The translations under genes were made by a program, and so were the position numbers. A stretch of 64,000 bases of DNA from Bacillus sp. S/N-304-OC-R1 (GTDB taxonomy: Bacteria; Bacillota; Bacilli; Bacillales; Cytobacillaceae). Positions within the stretch are counted from its first letter, which is position 1, and each line of letters starts with the position of its first letter. A model generated the notes under the pieces. It was not told the origin of the DNA. It was given only the letters and a program-made list of their open reading frames with translations, and did not search any database. The stretch is taken from positions 248,001-312,000 of the forward strand of contig NZ_JACWFE010000001.1 in the NCBI RefSeq assembly GCF_019749375.1, in the 5' to 3' direction. Shown here one piece after another: positions 37,442-46,198 of this stretch.

Positions 37442-38698
37442 CTATACTGTATATTTATTTAATTGTCCTGCTATATGGTGATTTTCAAAGTAATAGCCCT
37501 TACAAACGTATATTTGCTTTTCTTCATGAAAGAATAATTCTCGTAAAATGGTGTCATTTTTTAGCTGTGCCAGAAGCTTTCCTTCAGTAGATGGAACTTC
37601 AACATGATAATACCTCATCATTTCAAGAACCGTCTCTTCAATCATGCTTTTTAACTTAACCCTGTCTTGTTCTTCAAAAGCGCTTATTTGAATAGACTTC
37701 GTGCTAGCTACCGGTACAAAATCAGGATGTTTAATATCCTTTTTATTATACACAGTTAACTGCGGAATTTTTTCATTTTCTAGATCCGCTAATAACTGAT
37801 TAACCGTCTGCTCATGCTGATAATAATCCGGACTTCCGCTATCCACAACATGCAGAATGAGGTCTGCCTCCTTCACTTCCTCTAAAGTAGAGCGAAATGC
37901 AGCAATAAGAGTCGTTGGCAAGTCCTGAATAAAACCAACGGTATCTGTCAGTAAAGTTGAAAAACCGCTTGGCAAAATTAATTTTCTAGTCATAGGATCT
38001 AAAGTAGCGAATAACTGATTTTCTTCATAGGAATCAGCTTCGGTTAACCTATTAAACAATGTTGATTTTCCGGCATTCGTGTAGCCGACAATAGCTATTT
38101 GAAATGCTTTGTTCTTTTTTCTTCTTTCCCGATATCTATCACGGTGCTGAACAATAACGGAAAGTTGATTTTTTATTTCATTTACACGGTTGCGAATATG
38201 CCGTCTATCTGATTCTAATTTTGTTTCACCAGGGCCTCTCGTTCCAATACCTCCACCTAGCCTTGAAAGCTGGGTTCCTTGGCCGGATAATCTTGGTAGC
38301 AAGTATTGGAGCTGGGCTAGCTCCACTTGCAGCTTACCTTCTTTGGAACGTGCTCTTTGGGCAAAAATATCTAATATTAATTGAGTACGATCAATTATTT
38401 TCGCGTTTACATTTGCTGTAAGATTGCGAACTTGGCTTGGTGAGAGTTCATCATTAAAAATGATCAAATCCGCTTCTAATTCATCCTGCAAAGCAGTTAA
38501 TTCTTCAACCTTACCTTTTCCTATATAAGTAGCTGAGTGGATGCGATCACGTTTTTGCGTTAAGGTTGCGACTACTTTCCCTTTTGCTGTTTCGGTTAAT
38601 GAGCCAAGCTCTTCCATCGAATAGCCGAACTGCTGATCCTCTTCATCTGTTTGACATCCGACAAGGATTACTTTTTCAAATTCAGTTTTTTGCTCCAA
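37442..38698 (-). CDS. hflX: Ribosome-associated GTPase HflX
   Basis: A 418-residue TRAFAC GTPase. The N-terminal HflX domain contains [18 protein letters not shown] and [15 protein letters not shown]; the linker shows [20 protein letters not shown]; the G-domain has [19 protein letters not shown] and NKKD. It splits stalled 70S ribosomes after stress in other bacteria. The start is TTG at 38698 with AAGGATG upstream. Confidence 0.94.
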   Translation of the reverse strand: MEQKTEFEKVILVGCQTDEEDQQFGYSMEELGSLTETAKGKVVATLTQKRDRIHSATYIGKGKVEELTALQDELEADLIIFNDELSPSQVRNLTANVNAKIIDRTQLILDIFAQRARSKEGKLQVELAQLQYLLPRLSGQGTQLSRLGGGIGTRGPGETKLESDRRHIRNRVNEIKNQLSVIVQHRDRYRERRKKNKAFQIAIVGYTNAGKSTLFNRLTEADSYEENQLFATLDPMTRKLILPSGFSTLLTDTVGFIQDLPTTLIAAFRSTLEEVKEADLILHVVDSGSPDYYQHEQTVNQLLADLENEKIPQLTVYNKKDIKHPDFVPVASTKSIQISAFEEQDRVKLKSMIEETVLEMMRYYHVEVPSTEGKLLAQLKNDTILRELFFHEEKQIYVCKGYYFENHHIAGQLNKYTV

Positions 38699-38810
38699 TC
38701 AACATCCTTCTTTCCTATACATTCTTATAATAATCCACTTAAATCCTATCATAACAAAAACGATCATTTAACACTAATTTTCAAAGTACGAATGAAAGTC
38801 CGATTGAAAT

Positions 38811-38844
38811 GAAAAAAAGGATTCCCGTTAAATGGAATCCTTTT
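38811..38844 (-). terminator. spoVK terminator
   Basis: Perfect stem aaaaggattcc / ggaatcctttt with T-tract on the minus strand, just past the spoVK stop. Confidence 0.9.
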
Positions 38845-38849
38845 GCGTT

Positions 38850-39797
38850 TTAATCCTCTTCAAACACTAAATCATTGCTTCTTATTGTCATTAATTCATG
38901 ACGGTCAAAGTTATTCTGCATGAGCAGCCTCATCGCTTGAGCTCTAATTGACTTTTCAATGACATTACGAATATAGCGTCCATTAGAAAAGCTTACTGGG
39001 TTTAAATGCGTCTTTATCCATAGTAAATGATCACGGAGTTTTTTTTCTGCCTCATGGCTTAACGTATATTCTCGATCTTTCAACATTCTATCGCCAATTT
39101 CCATGAGCTGCGTAATCGAGTAATCCGGAAAATCGATGACTAGCGGGAATCGGGAATGCAATCCAGGATTTAACGTCAGGAAATAATCCATCTCTCTTGA
39201 ATAACCAGCAAGAATCAGAATAAATTCATGCTGCTTATCTTCCATATGCTTCACTAGGGTATCAATGGCTTCTTTTCCGAAGTCCTTTTCTCCCCCTCTT
39301 CCAAGTGAATAAGCTTCATCAATAAATAAAATTCCGCCTAACGCTTTTTTAATTAGATCCCGCGTCTTCTGGGCTGTATGGCCAATATATTCCCCAACAA
39401 GGTCTGCGCGTTCCGCTTCAATTAAATGTCCCTTCGACAGGACGTTCATTCTTTGAAATAACTTGCCAATTAGTCTTGCAACAGTTGTTTTCCCAGTGCC
39501 GGGATTCCCTTTAAACATCATATGAAGCGCTTGTTTACCTGCTTTAAGTCCAGCATCCTCACGTTTTTTATTGACATATATCCAAGCATAAATTTCTTTA
39601 ATCATTCTCTTCATTTCTTCCATGCCAACTAAAGCTGTTAATTCCTCTTCAATATCCTTAAGAGCTGAATGCTCTGGTGGAATTTCTTTTGGAAGAACTT
39701 GAGTTTCAGGGAGTTCTTTCGTCAATGAATTGCGTTTTTGTGAATTTAACACGATGCTAATCTGCCCGTTATTCTTCATCCGAATTGGCTGGTCCAA
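38850..39797 (-). CDS. spoVK: Stage V sporulation protein K (AAA ATPase)
   Basis: A CbxX/CfqX-type AAA protein of 315 residues. Walker A GNPGTGKTTVARL and Walker B GILFIDEAYSLGRGGEKDFG are clear, as are EADRADLVGEYIGHT-like and LNPGLHSRFP motifs. It is needed for spore maturation in B. subtilis. The start is TTG at 39797 with GAGGTGA upstream; the N-terminus (MKNNGQISIVLN after residue 6) resembles B. subtilis SpoVK. Possible SigE promoter at 39823-39853. Confidence 0.92.
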   Translation of the reverse strand: MDQPIRMKNNGQISIVLNSQKRNSLTKELPETQVLPKEIPPEHSALKDIEEELTALVGMEEMKRMIKEIYAWIYVNKKREDAGLKAGKQALHMMFKGNPGTGKTTVARLIGKLFQRMNVLSKGHLIEAERADLVGEYIGHTAQKTRDLIKKALGGILFIDEAYSLGRGGEKDFGKEAIDTLVKHMEDKQHEFILILAGYSREMDYFLTLNPGLHSRFPLVIDFPDYSITQLMEIGDRMLKDREYTLSHEAEKKLRDHLLWIKTHLNPVSFSNGRYIRNVIEKSIRAQAMRLLMQNNFDRHELMTIRSNDLVFEED

Positions 39798-39822
39798 AAG
39801 CTTTCACCTCACGTTCTCAGAA

Positions 39823-39853
39823 ACAGTATACGCATAGAAGTTCGGATTGTGAC
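39823..39853 (-). promoter_or_regulatory. Possible SigE-type promoter of spoVK
   Basis: GTCACAAT (39853-39846) and TATACTGT (39830-39823) with a 15-base spacer resemble the mother-cell SigE elements, 26 bases before the start codon. Confidence 0.35.
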
Positions 39854-39984
39854 AAAAGCCCATTTTCCTTTGATGGCTCTTAATCTGCCATTTTATTCGT
39901 ATTAAAAAAATCCTTATCTATATGTATTCAACTCTTCCTCACTTCATTAAAGATTTTTATAAAAGCTTGATTCATCTTGAGTCA

Positions 39985-40018
39985 AATAAAAAAGGTCCCG
40001 CTTTAAAGCAGAACCCTT
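39985..40018 (-). terminator. hfq terminator
   Basis: Imperfect hairpin around GCTTTAAAGC with AAGG/CCTT ends, followed by TTTTTTATTTG on the minus strand, after the hfq stop. Confidence 0.6.
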
Positions 40019-40023
40019 ATTTT

Positions 40024-40257
40024 TTAGTTATTATTATCCATATCAATTTGAACATTACGCTGAGGCGCAAATGTAGAAATAGCATGCTTGTATACTAGCT
40101 GCTGCTTCCCTTCAGATTCGAATAATACGGTAAAATTATCAAATCCTTTTATTTGACCGCGAATTTGAAAGCCGTTAAGTAAAAATACAGTTACATTTGT
40201 ATTGTCCTTACGAAGCTGGTTTAAAAATTGGTCTTGAATATTAATAGATGTTTTCAT
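40024..40257 (-). CDS. hfq: RNA chaperone Hfq
   Basis: A 77-residue Sm-like protein. Sm1 reads [26 protein letters not shown] and Sm2 is YKHAISTF; it forms a hexameric ring that binds A- or U-rich RNA. AGGAGGA precedes the ATG. It lies 28 bases after miaA, the conserved order. Confidence 0.97.
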   Translation of the reverse strand: MKTSINIQDQFLNQLRKDNTNVTVFLLNGFQIRGQIKGFDNFTVLFESEGKQQLVYKHAISTFAPQRNVQIDMDNNN

Positions 40258-40285
40258 CCTATATCCTCCTCTTTTATCTCTATTA

Positions 40286-41257
40286 CTATGTATTCGATTT
40301 TATTTGCAGCTTTCCTTCAATATGCGTTGAAATTTCCGCAAGTTTTTTTTCAAACGTGCTGATTTCGACAACTTCTGACATATCAAACCAATCTACATTC
40401 ATTTTATTCCGAAACCATGTCAGCTGCCTTTTCGCATATCGCCTTGAATTCTGCTTTAATAGAGTGATTGCTTCTTCTAAAGAGATAGTATGGCCAAAGT
40501 ACTCATATAATTCTTTATAGCCAATTGCTTGAATCGATTGGCAGTCCTTGAGTCCCTGTTTATATAGATTTTCAACCTCTTCAAGCAATCCCTCATCCAT
40601 CATAATATCTACTCGTGAATTAATACGCTGATATAATTTATCCCTATCCATTGTTAACCCAATAATAGCCGTATTATACATAAGTTCTGGATTTTGATTC
40701 TCTTGTATTTCGTTTATCGTTTTTCCTGTACAATGATAAACTTCTAGCGCTCTAATGACTCTGCGTATATTATTAGGATGAATTCTTTCTGCACTTATAG
40801 GATCAACCTTGTTTAATTCATCATGCAAAACATCATTTCCCTCTTCTTCAGCCCTTTTCTCAAGCATTATCCGGAATTTGTCATCAGAAGGGGCATCAGA
40901 AAAGTGGTAATCGTAAATAACGGACTGAATATACAAGCCCGTACCACCAACAATCATTGGAAGTTTTCCTTTTAATGAAATCTCCGAGATCTTTTTCCTG
41001 ACTATGTCTTGAAACTCTGCAACAGAGAATGGTTCATCCGGGTCCTTTATATCAATTAAATGGTGGGGGATACCATCCATTTCATTAGCTTTGATTTTTG
41101 CTGTGCCAATATCCATTCCTTTATAAATCTGCATGGAGTCTCCGCTAATAATTTCCCCATTCAATCGCTTTGCTAATTCAATGCTAAGCTTTGTTTTTCC
41201 TACTGCGGTTGGACCAATTAACACAACTAGCTTATCTTTTTCCATCAAACTGTTCAC
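40286..41257 (-). CDS. miaA: tRNA dimethylallyltransferase MiaA
   Basis: A 323-residue enzyme that adds the dimethylallyl group to A37 of tRNAs reading UNN codons; MiaB (53231-54775) then methylthiolates it. The P-loop reads [11 protein letters not shown], followed by [24 protein letters not shown] and WFRNK motifs. The longest start is GTG at 41257; the ATG four codons in (41245) has no ribosome site at proper distance. Operon with hfq. Confidence 0.95.
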   Translation of the reverse strand: MNSLMEKDKLVVLIGPTAVGKTKLSIELAKRLNGEIISGDSMQIYKGMDIGTAKIKANEMDGIPHHLIDIKDPDEPFSVAEFQDIVRKKISEISLKGKLPMIVGGTGLYIQSVIYDYHFSDAPSDDKFRIMLEKRAEEEGNDVLHDELNKVDPISAERIHPNNIRRVIRALEVYHCTGKTINEIQENQNPELMYNTAIIGLTMDRDKLYQRINSRVDIMMDEGLLEEVENLYKQGLKDCQSIQAIGYKELYEYFGHTISLEEAITLLKQNSRRYAKRQLTWFRNKMNVDWFDMSEVVEISTFEKKLAEISTHIEGKLQIKSNT

Positions 41258-41618
41258 ACTGCCTTTATCGGACTATCAAGTAATTCGTCCCAAAAAATCT
41301 GGACGATCTTTCCCCTATAGTATCATAAACGTGAATGACTTTCAGCGGTTATGCATCTATTTAGAAAGACACGATTTCAACATTCAAACATTATTAACCA
41401 GATTTCATAATTCTATTCAACTTTTATAGGAATCATCCTCGCAAGTATTACTTTTTTAATAATAAAAATGTTTAAATTTATGGTGTTATTTTCATGTAAG
41501 ATTACATTTTATTAACGATTGTATAACAATTAAATGGGTACCCCCTTAATCATGGTAGTTTATTAGAAGAATATTTAGAGTGATTAAATAAACAGTAATA
41601 GATTAGGTGGGAATAAAA
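41258..41618. other. Divergent miaA-mreBH intergenic region
   Basis: A 361-base AT-rich gap without protein genes; contains a C-rich element of SigI type in front of mreBH (41540-41568). Confidence 0.5.
41540..41568 (+). promoter_or_regulatory. Possible SigI-type promoter of mreBH
   Basis: ACCCCCTT (about 41540-41547), followed 19-20 bases later by AGAA, resembles the C-run plus CGAA promoters of SigI, which controls mreBH in B. subtilis. The -10 differs from consensus by one base, and the spacer is on the long side. Confidence 0.35.
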
Positions 41619-42626
41619 ATGATTACAACTTCTGAATTAGGGATCGATTTAGGAACTGCAAATATATTAGTATATTGTAAAAATAAAGGAATTACATTTA
41701 ATGAGCCTTCTGTTGTCGCTATTGATACAAATACGAAAAAAGTGCTGGCAGTTGGAAAAGAAGCTAAAGAAATGATTGGGAAAACTCCCGGAAGAATTAT
41801 CGCGATTCGTCCATTGAAAGATGGAGTCATTGCCGATTACGATACAACAACTGAGATGCTTCGCTATGTTATGGCTAAAGCAACAAAGGCTTCCGGTTTT
41901 GCGATTAGAAAGCCGAATGTTGTAATCTGTACCCCTTCAGGCTCAACAAGTGTAGAAAGAAGAGCGATTCATGATGCAGTACGCAATGCTGGTGCAAAAC
42001 ATGTTCATTTAATTGAGGAACCTGTAGCTGCAGCCATTGGAGCTGGATTACCTGTAGATGAACCAATTGCAAACGTAGTCGTTGATATTGGCGGCGGTTC
42101 TACTGAGGTCGCAATCATATCATATGGCGGTGTTGTTGCCTGTAATTCCATCCGCATAGGCGGCGATCGATTAGATGATGATATTATTCAATATGTCCGA
42201 AAAGAATTTAATGTTCTGATCGGGGAACGAACTGCTGAACAAGTAAAAATGGAAATTGGTTACGCATTAGTGGATCATGATGAATTAACGATGGAAATTC
42301 GCGGGCGGGATTTGGTAACTGGACTTCCAAAAACTATTTCCTTATCCTCTTATAAAATCCGTGATGCTATTAAAGAATCACTCCTTCATATATTAGAAGC
42401 AATTCGTGCCACACTTGAAGAGAGCCCTGCTGAACTTAGCGGAGATATCGTAGATAGAGGGGTTATTCTATCAGGGGGTGGAGCTTTAATCAATGGGTTA
42501 CAAGAATGGTTATCCAATGAAATTTCTGTTCCTGTCCATTTGGCACCAAGTCCATTAGAGTCTGTTGCTATCGGAACTGGTAAAGCATTGAAATATATCG
42601 GAAAATTACAGTCTGCTGTTAAATAA
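41619..42626 (+). CDS. mreBH: MreB-like actin MreBH
   Basis: A 335-residue actin-fold protein, the same length as B. subtilis MreBH. Phosphate loops read [18 protein letters not shown] and [15 protein letters not shown], with [13 protein letters not shown] and [22 protein letters not shown] between. It directs lateral wall growth and wall hydrolase LytE placement. The ATG at 41619 has AGGTGGG upstream; the longer GTG frame at 41607 begins within that site. Confidence 0.92.
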   Translation: MITTSELGIDLGTANILVYCKNKGITFNEPSVVAIDTNTKKVLAVGKEAKEMIGKTPGRIIAIRPLKDGVIADYDTTTEMLRYVMAKATKASGFAIRKPNVVICTPSGSTSVERRAIHDAVRNAGAKHVHLIEEPVAAAIGAGLPVDEPIANVVVDIGGGSTEVAIISYGGVVACNSIRIGGDRLDDDIIQYVRKEFNVLIGERTAEQVKMEIGYALVDHDELTMEIRGRDLVTGLPKTISLSSYKIRDAIKESLLHILEAIRATLEESPAELSGDIVDRGVILSGGGALINGLQEWLSNEISVPVHLAPSPLESVAIGTGKALKYIGKLQSAVK

Positions 42627-42659
42627 TATTTCTCTTTAAGGAAAGTCTTGGAATATTGG

Positions 42660-42690
42660 GCATTATTTATTAATGAATAATGCTCATATT
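42660..42690 (+). terminator. mreBH terminator
   Basis: Stem gcattatt / aataatgc after the mreBH stop, with a moderately T-rich tail. Confidence 0.6.
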
Positions 42691-42905
42691 TTCAAGTTTT
42701 TGTTGGCATAATATTATTATGTTAAATCGATTAAATGCTTATCTTTTTGTTTTAGGGGCTAAACTACCCAATTTATGGTGCTCCCTCAACTCGACTATAT
42801 AGGAAAACAGTAATAAATAATACATACTATTGCTAATTATCACCCTATTAATCAAAATAAAAATAGCCCTATGAAAAGTTACCAATTAATTTCGTTCTTA
42901 TTCTT

Positions 42906-43085
42906 TTAGTGTGTTGAACTATTTGAAAATAAGATAACTCTACTTTCTTCTGTATACTCCAATAAGTGAATTCCTGTGTCATCTGTTTTAAAAAATATTT
43001 TGTTCACAAATGGTAAACCTCATCCTGCCCCCTCATAGAACAGTGCTTGCGCAATTATCACACACTTGCCCCTTTTAGTTTGACA
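42906..43085 (-). pseudogene. Protein-like frame interrupted by one TGA
   Basis: About 60 codons on the minus strand, open apart from a TGA at 43022-43020. The part after it reads GLPFVNKIFFKTDDTGIHLL and continues to a TAA, with a composition like real protein. No start codon with a ribosome site is clear. Most likely the remnant of a lost gene; a selenocysteine reading is not supported by a convincing SECIS hairpin at the right distance. Not recognised. Confidence 0.25.
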
Positions 43086-43186
43086 AGACTAATGAAGGTT
43101 AGATATCATGTTACGAATGCGACGTAAAAAAGTCAACAAATAATCTATTGACTGCAACATTTCTTACTAATACCCCCCAGGCAATA

Positions 43187-43453
43187 CTAATATTGTGCCA
43201 GAATAGAAAGAAAAACACATATACCCGCTAATGTGAAAAAGATTAGAGAAGTTTTAAGGTTCCTCCTCATTTTAAACCCATAAATACAAAAAAAGATAGC
43301 TGCAGCTAATTTCGAACAGCTTTGAAAATAAGCATTATCTGAAAATAATGAACTACTAAAAACAATCGAAATTAGCAAGGTTATAGAGATTAGTATTTTA
43401 AACCACAAAGGCTCTTTTTGAAATTGCTTGAACATAAACTTAATTCGCTGCAT
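43187..43453 (-). CDS. Small membrane protein, unknown (88 aa)
   Basis: Not recognised. An 88-residue protein with a basic N-terminus (MQRIKFMFKQFQKEP) and two or three hydrophobic segments (about 18-35, 46-59 and 70-86), with the pattern of a small inner-membrane protein. GGAGGGAG lies about ten bases before the ATG. It stands alone in the gene-poor region between mreBH and mutL. Confidence 0.5.
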   Translation of the reverse strand: MQRIKFMFKQFQKEPLWFKILISITLLISIVFSSSLFSDNAYFQSCSKLAAAIFFCIYGFKMRRNLKTSLIFFTLAGICVFLSILAQY

Positions 43454-43860
43454 GACTGATCAACTCCCTCCTGTTTTGATTTTAAATAACCTTAAGAGTC
43501 ATTTGTTTATTTTATGCATGCATTTTGAAATAGTCTAGTCTTTTTTTTATTGACATTTCTATAATTTATTTGAATGTAAGCTCCATATTATTGTCCTGAA
43601 ACTATAAAAAAACATTTTATTAAAAATGACTTTCAGCTCAAGAATCTTCAATGTATTTATTAATTTGTTCTACTTGATTTAATAGGATGAAGAAGAGCAT
43701 TAAGCTACTTCTCCCTATTTAATATACTAGCTCTATCTTGTGTTTACTTAATATCCTCCATATTTAGCCTTAAGGATTATTATTTTTAAAAATTATATAA
43801 CTTTTTGTAATTTAATATTTTATAATAGGTTAATATACCCATGACTAAAGGATGGTTTAC
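43454..43860. other. AT-rich gap without genes
   Basis: About 407 bases of AT-rich DNA. A 20-codon minus-strand frame near 43640-43720 has a GGGAG site but no recognisable content. No terminator or RNA is evident. Confidence 0.4.
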
Positions 43861-44232
43861 TTGAGAGCTGAAACTGTAATACTTCATATTAATGAGTCTT
43901 GTAATAATAATGACCTTCCAAAGGCACGATCTATAATTGAACATCATTGGTCAATGATTACAGAATCAAGACATTATCTTCACTTAAATATCAATGCTCA
44001 GAGTTTAGTTAAGATTATTCAAGCTGAAAGTGAGAAAAATATATTGAATCAGCTTACTTTTGATGAAAAAAGAATTATACATCAAATGAATCAATATGTT
44101 CGTGATCTTAGGTATTCTCATGCAAGAAAAACTTACATAAAACATAAGAATTTATTTGATAGACCTGAAATCCAAAATTGGCTAAATATTGATGCTCAGA
44201 TCTTATGTGATGGATTTCGACTTCATACTTAA
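43861..44232 (+). CDS. Small helical protein, unknown (about 123 aa)
   Basis: Not assigned to a family. About 123 residues from TTG at 43861 (AAAGGATGG six bases upstream) or 126 from the ATG at 43852, which lies inside that ribosome site. The product is soluble, largely helical, with INESCNNNDLPKARSIIEHHW and QMNQYVRDLRYSHARKTYIKHKNLF; the two halves have similar helix-turn-helix spacing, like small TPR-type or helical-hairpin proteins. It lies in the accessory region, 1.2 kb before the c-di-GMP riboswitch gene. Confidence 0.55.
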   Translation: MRAETVILHINESCNNNDLPKARSIIEHHWSMITESRHYLHLNINAQSLVKIIQAESEKNILNQLTFDEKRIIHQMNQYVRDLRYSHARKTYIKHKNLFDRPEIQNWLNIDAQILCDGFRLHT

Positions 44233-44471
44233 CGTCGAGTAGAAGTAAGGATTAATCCTTGCTTTCCTTTCCTAATAATCAACTCTTCATGCCCAGGAGC
44301 AATACGATAGTCCATTATCACCCAGAATCGTAGACTTGCTTGACTGTCGTGTTCTTGGGTTTTTGTGATTAAATTCCTTTCTACAGCTGTCTTGCTCTGT
44401 AGCACTCACTGCTTTTTGCGTAGATCATCTACTGGCTTAGTTTTTCTTTCGCACCGCAATCCTACGCTTTT
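44229..44471 (-). pseudogene. Second protein-like frame interrupted by one TGA
   Basis: Eighty codons on the minus strand with a single TGA at 44408-44406. The 58 codons after it include FWVIMDYRIAPGHEELIIRK, which look like genuine protein. A perfect six-base hairpin (CTACAG/CTGTAG) follows the TGA, but its loop is only nine bases away, shorter than the range accepted for bacterial SECIS elements. GGGAGG lies upstream without a good start codon. Most likely a decayed gene; not recognised. Confidence 0.25.
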
Positions 44472-44537
44472 CTAAATTTCCTCCCTTTTATTTATTACAT
44501 TAGCTTAATAAAAATAAATTTTAAATATAATAATCGA
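44233..44537. other. Gap with broken minus-strand frame
   Basis: About 305 bases, slightly less AT-rich than neighbours. Apart from the TGA-broken frame at 44229-44471 nothing is recognised. Confidence 0.4.
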
Positions 44538-44834
44538 ATGGTGAACAAGTTGATAATTGACATACAAACTGATTTAAGAAATGTAGTTGAATTATATAAA
44601 GCAAAACCATATCTTCCATTCTGGGGAGAACTATATTCTGTTCTTCAAAGACTAAAAAAGCTTGACAAAGAATCAAAATCCCAAATACTTTTGTATCAAA
44701 CTGAGAATTCATTACAAGTTTTTTATAATCCTATTGACGGTAGATTTTTCATAGAGCTACCAGGTTTTAATATTTTGCTAACACAAGAAGAATTTATCGA
44801 TAGTATCCTGGAAGGGAGATTTTGGCCTAAATAA
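44538..44834 (+). CDS. Small acidic/neutral protein, unknown (98 aa)
   Basis: Not recognised. A 98-residue soluble protein with aromatic-rich segments (KAKPYLPFWGELYSVLQRL, FYNPIDGRFFIELPGFNILL). No strong ribosome site lies before the ATG at 44538; GGTGA before a TTG at 44550 is an alternative start. Codon use and aromatic spacing favour a real gene. It is the nearest gene upstream of the c-di-GMP riboswitch on the same strand. Confidence 0.5.
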   Translation: MVNKLIIDIQTDLRNVVELYKAKPYLPFWGELYSVLQRLKKLDKESKSQILLYQTENSLQVFYNPIDGRFFIELPGFNILLTQEEFIDSILEGRFWPK

Positions 44835-45255
44835 GGTTATAAATCTCCTCCAATGCTTAAACTTAATTACTCTTGAGTTTCATAATTTAGCAAAAAACGA
44901 CAACCATGATGGTCCATAGCAAAGCTCCACAACCATATTTGAAATTTCTTTTTCTTACAAACTCAAGCGAATTTTAAATTATCATTACTGCCGGAAGAGC
45001 AAGAAGAGCATAAAAGCTCTCCTTTTCCCACCCCAGCAACCGGATTTGACGAACTAGATTGAAGGTATCCAAACTATTCAATTCAGCTTTTTATATTCAT
45101 CTGGAGTTATATACAAATCATATGCGTTCAACTTTTACTCAGTCTAGTAAACTTAATAATTCATGTGTGTATAAACTTGTACATTAATCTTTTCGTTGTT
45201 GATAAAAAATTCGACATTTTTCACCCTTTTATAACAAAGTATGCTAAAGTTGAAT

Positions 45256-45333
45256 AAGGGCAAATTTTACGAAAGTAAAAGACGCAAAGCTACGGGCCTA
45301 AGACAATTATCTGTTATGGTAGCCGGGTTGCAT
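45256..45333 (+). promoter_or_regulatory. Cyclic-di-GMP-I (GEMM-I) riboswitch aptamer
   Basis: All class-I landmarks are present in order: GGGCAAA closing strand, a short stem capped by the GNRA loop GAAA (TTTTAC/GTAAAA), the invariant GACGCAAAGC, then ACGGGCCTAAG, a second hairpin (ACAATTATCTGTTATGGT) and GTAGCCGGGTTGC, whose TTGC pairs back to GCAA. It ends 70 bases before the ATG of a CheY-like gene. Natural ligands are c-di-GMP and, in variant forms, cyclic-GMP-AMP; the specificity position was not resolved here. Confidence 0.9.
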
Positions 45334-45361
45334 AAAACGAATTATTATAGCTTTTAAATTT

Positions 45362-45395
45362 CCTTTCCTAATTTGCCTTAATTTTTAGTGAAAGG
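45362..45395 (+). promoter_or_regulatory. Riboswitch expression platform with ribosome-site pairing
   Basis: CCTTTC (45362-45367) is complementary to GAAAGG (45390-45395), the ribosome site of the receiver gene. The loop contains AATTTGCC (45370-45377), which is complementary to GGCAAATT (45259-45266), the 5' strand of the aptamer closing stem. Ligand binding could therefore decide whether the ribosome site is free. Confidence 0.5.
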
Positions 45396-45403
45396 TGTTT
45401 TAA

Positions 45404-45763
45404 ATGAGTAGAACCGTATTAATTGCTGACGATTCAAGGTTTCTAAGAAATTTACTAAAGAACTTCTTACAAGAAGAAGGCTTCCAAATTTTTTATGAGG
45501 CTTCTGATGGGATAAGTGCCGTCTCTTTATATAAAGAAAAGTCTCCAGACATTGTGTTATTAGATTTAACTATGCCTACCTTGAACGGTTTAGACGCACT
45601 AAAAATAATTATTGATTATGATCCAAAAGCAAATGTAATTATTTGTTCTGCAATGGGTCAAAACAGACTGATTGTGGAAGCAATAAACTCTGGAGCAAAA
45701 GACTTTATTGTAAAGCCCAATTTTAAAGAGCTGGGTCCAGCAGTTAGAAAATTATTTAATTAA
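45404..45763 (+). CDS. Single-domain response regulator (CheY-like) under riboswitch control
   Basis: A 119-residue receiver without output domain. The acidic pair is Asp9-Asp10 (ADDSRF), the phospho-acceptor Asp54 (VLLDLTMP), Ser82 (CSAMGQ) and Lys104 (FIVKPN). It is closely similar in layout to YneI at 22633-22992 and recalls CheY-type proteins that act by protein contact. No kinase lies nearby. AAAGG precedes the ATG and is part of the riboswitch platform, so synthesis should follow c-di-GMP level, linking it to motility or biofilm decisions by inference. Confidence 0.88.
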   Translation: MSRTVLIADDSRFLRNLLKNFLQEEGFQIFYEASDGISAVSLYKEKSPDIVLLDLTMPTLNGLDALKIIIDYDPKANVIICSAMGQNRLIVEAINSGAKDFIVKPNFKELGPAVRKLFN

Positions 45764-45766
45764 CTC

Positions 45767-45792
45767 GCATTTCATATTGAAGTGCTTTTTTT
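45767..45792 (+). terminator. Receiver gene terminator
   Basis: Stem gcatttca / tgaagtgc (one wobble) with a three-base loop, followed by seven T. Confidence 0.85.
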
Positions 45793-46007
45793 ATGAAACA
45801 TATTACAAAGTCTATTTCCTTAATCTTCGTATTTCTTCTCCACCAAGCTTTTTACAGTACACACCTAATCTAGATTAACATTTTTTCAAAAGAGAACAGC
45901 GTATCATGCCCGCCATTCTACTATCTCCTTCCCGCTTCCATTTTGGACATTCATCGGCAATAATTACTGGAAACATTATGTGTTTACAACTACTTGGCCA
46001 TTTACAA

Positions 46008-46184
46008 TTATTGTATTAAAACTGACTGTAAATAATCTTTTATATTTTTCATAGCATTTAGTTTCCATGCCACATCATCTGCTTTGAACAAGGAACATTC
46101 TGGACCCTTTCTCATTCTGAATATAAACTCTATTTCGGGCTCATCTACCTCAAAAAATGTCTTAAAGGAACTAGAATTACCGGA
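46008..46184 (-). pseudogene. Truncated unknown gene, C-terminal piece
   Basis: Fifty-eight codons open on the minus strand, ending in TAA at 46010-46008. The product includes FKTFFEVDEPEIEFIFRM and KGPECSLFKADDVAWKL, strongly protein-like, but there is no start codon or ribosome site at the upstream end, where the frame is cut next to the integrase remnant. Likely the 3' part of a gene broken by element insertion or deletion. Family not recognised. Confidence 0.4.
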
Positions 46185-46198
46185 TTAGGTACAAGAAC

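Larger units (their letters stand above)
42627..43186. other. Gene-poor region after mreBH
   Basis: A 560-base stretch with the mreBH terminator and no intact gene. On the minus strand a protein-like frame (42906-43085) is broken by one TGA; the remainder is AT-rich without recognisable signals. Confidence 0.5.
44835..45403. other. Gap containing the c-di-GMP riboswitch
   Basis: A 569-base region. The first 400 bases show no gene or clear signal beyond a weak hairpin near 45005-45020. The last 150 bases are the riboswitch and its expression platform in front of the receiver gene. Confidence 0.6.
45764..46198. other. Gap with a truncated reverse gene piece
   Basis: About 435 bases: the receiver terminator, 200 bases of unassigned DNA, then a minus-strand protein-like piece (46008-46184) abutting the integrase remnant. 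Confidence 0.45.

Noticed and set aside
45001..45030. Weak hairpin AGAGC/GCTCT upstream of the riboswitch
   Set aside because: Stem of only five bases and no gene in front of it, so not called a terminator.
45793..45873. 26-codon hydrophobic frame after the receiver gene
   Set aside because: It starts right after the T-run of a terminator without a ribosome site.
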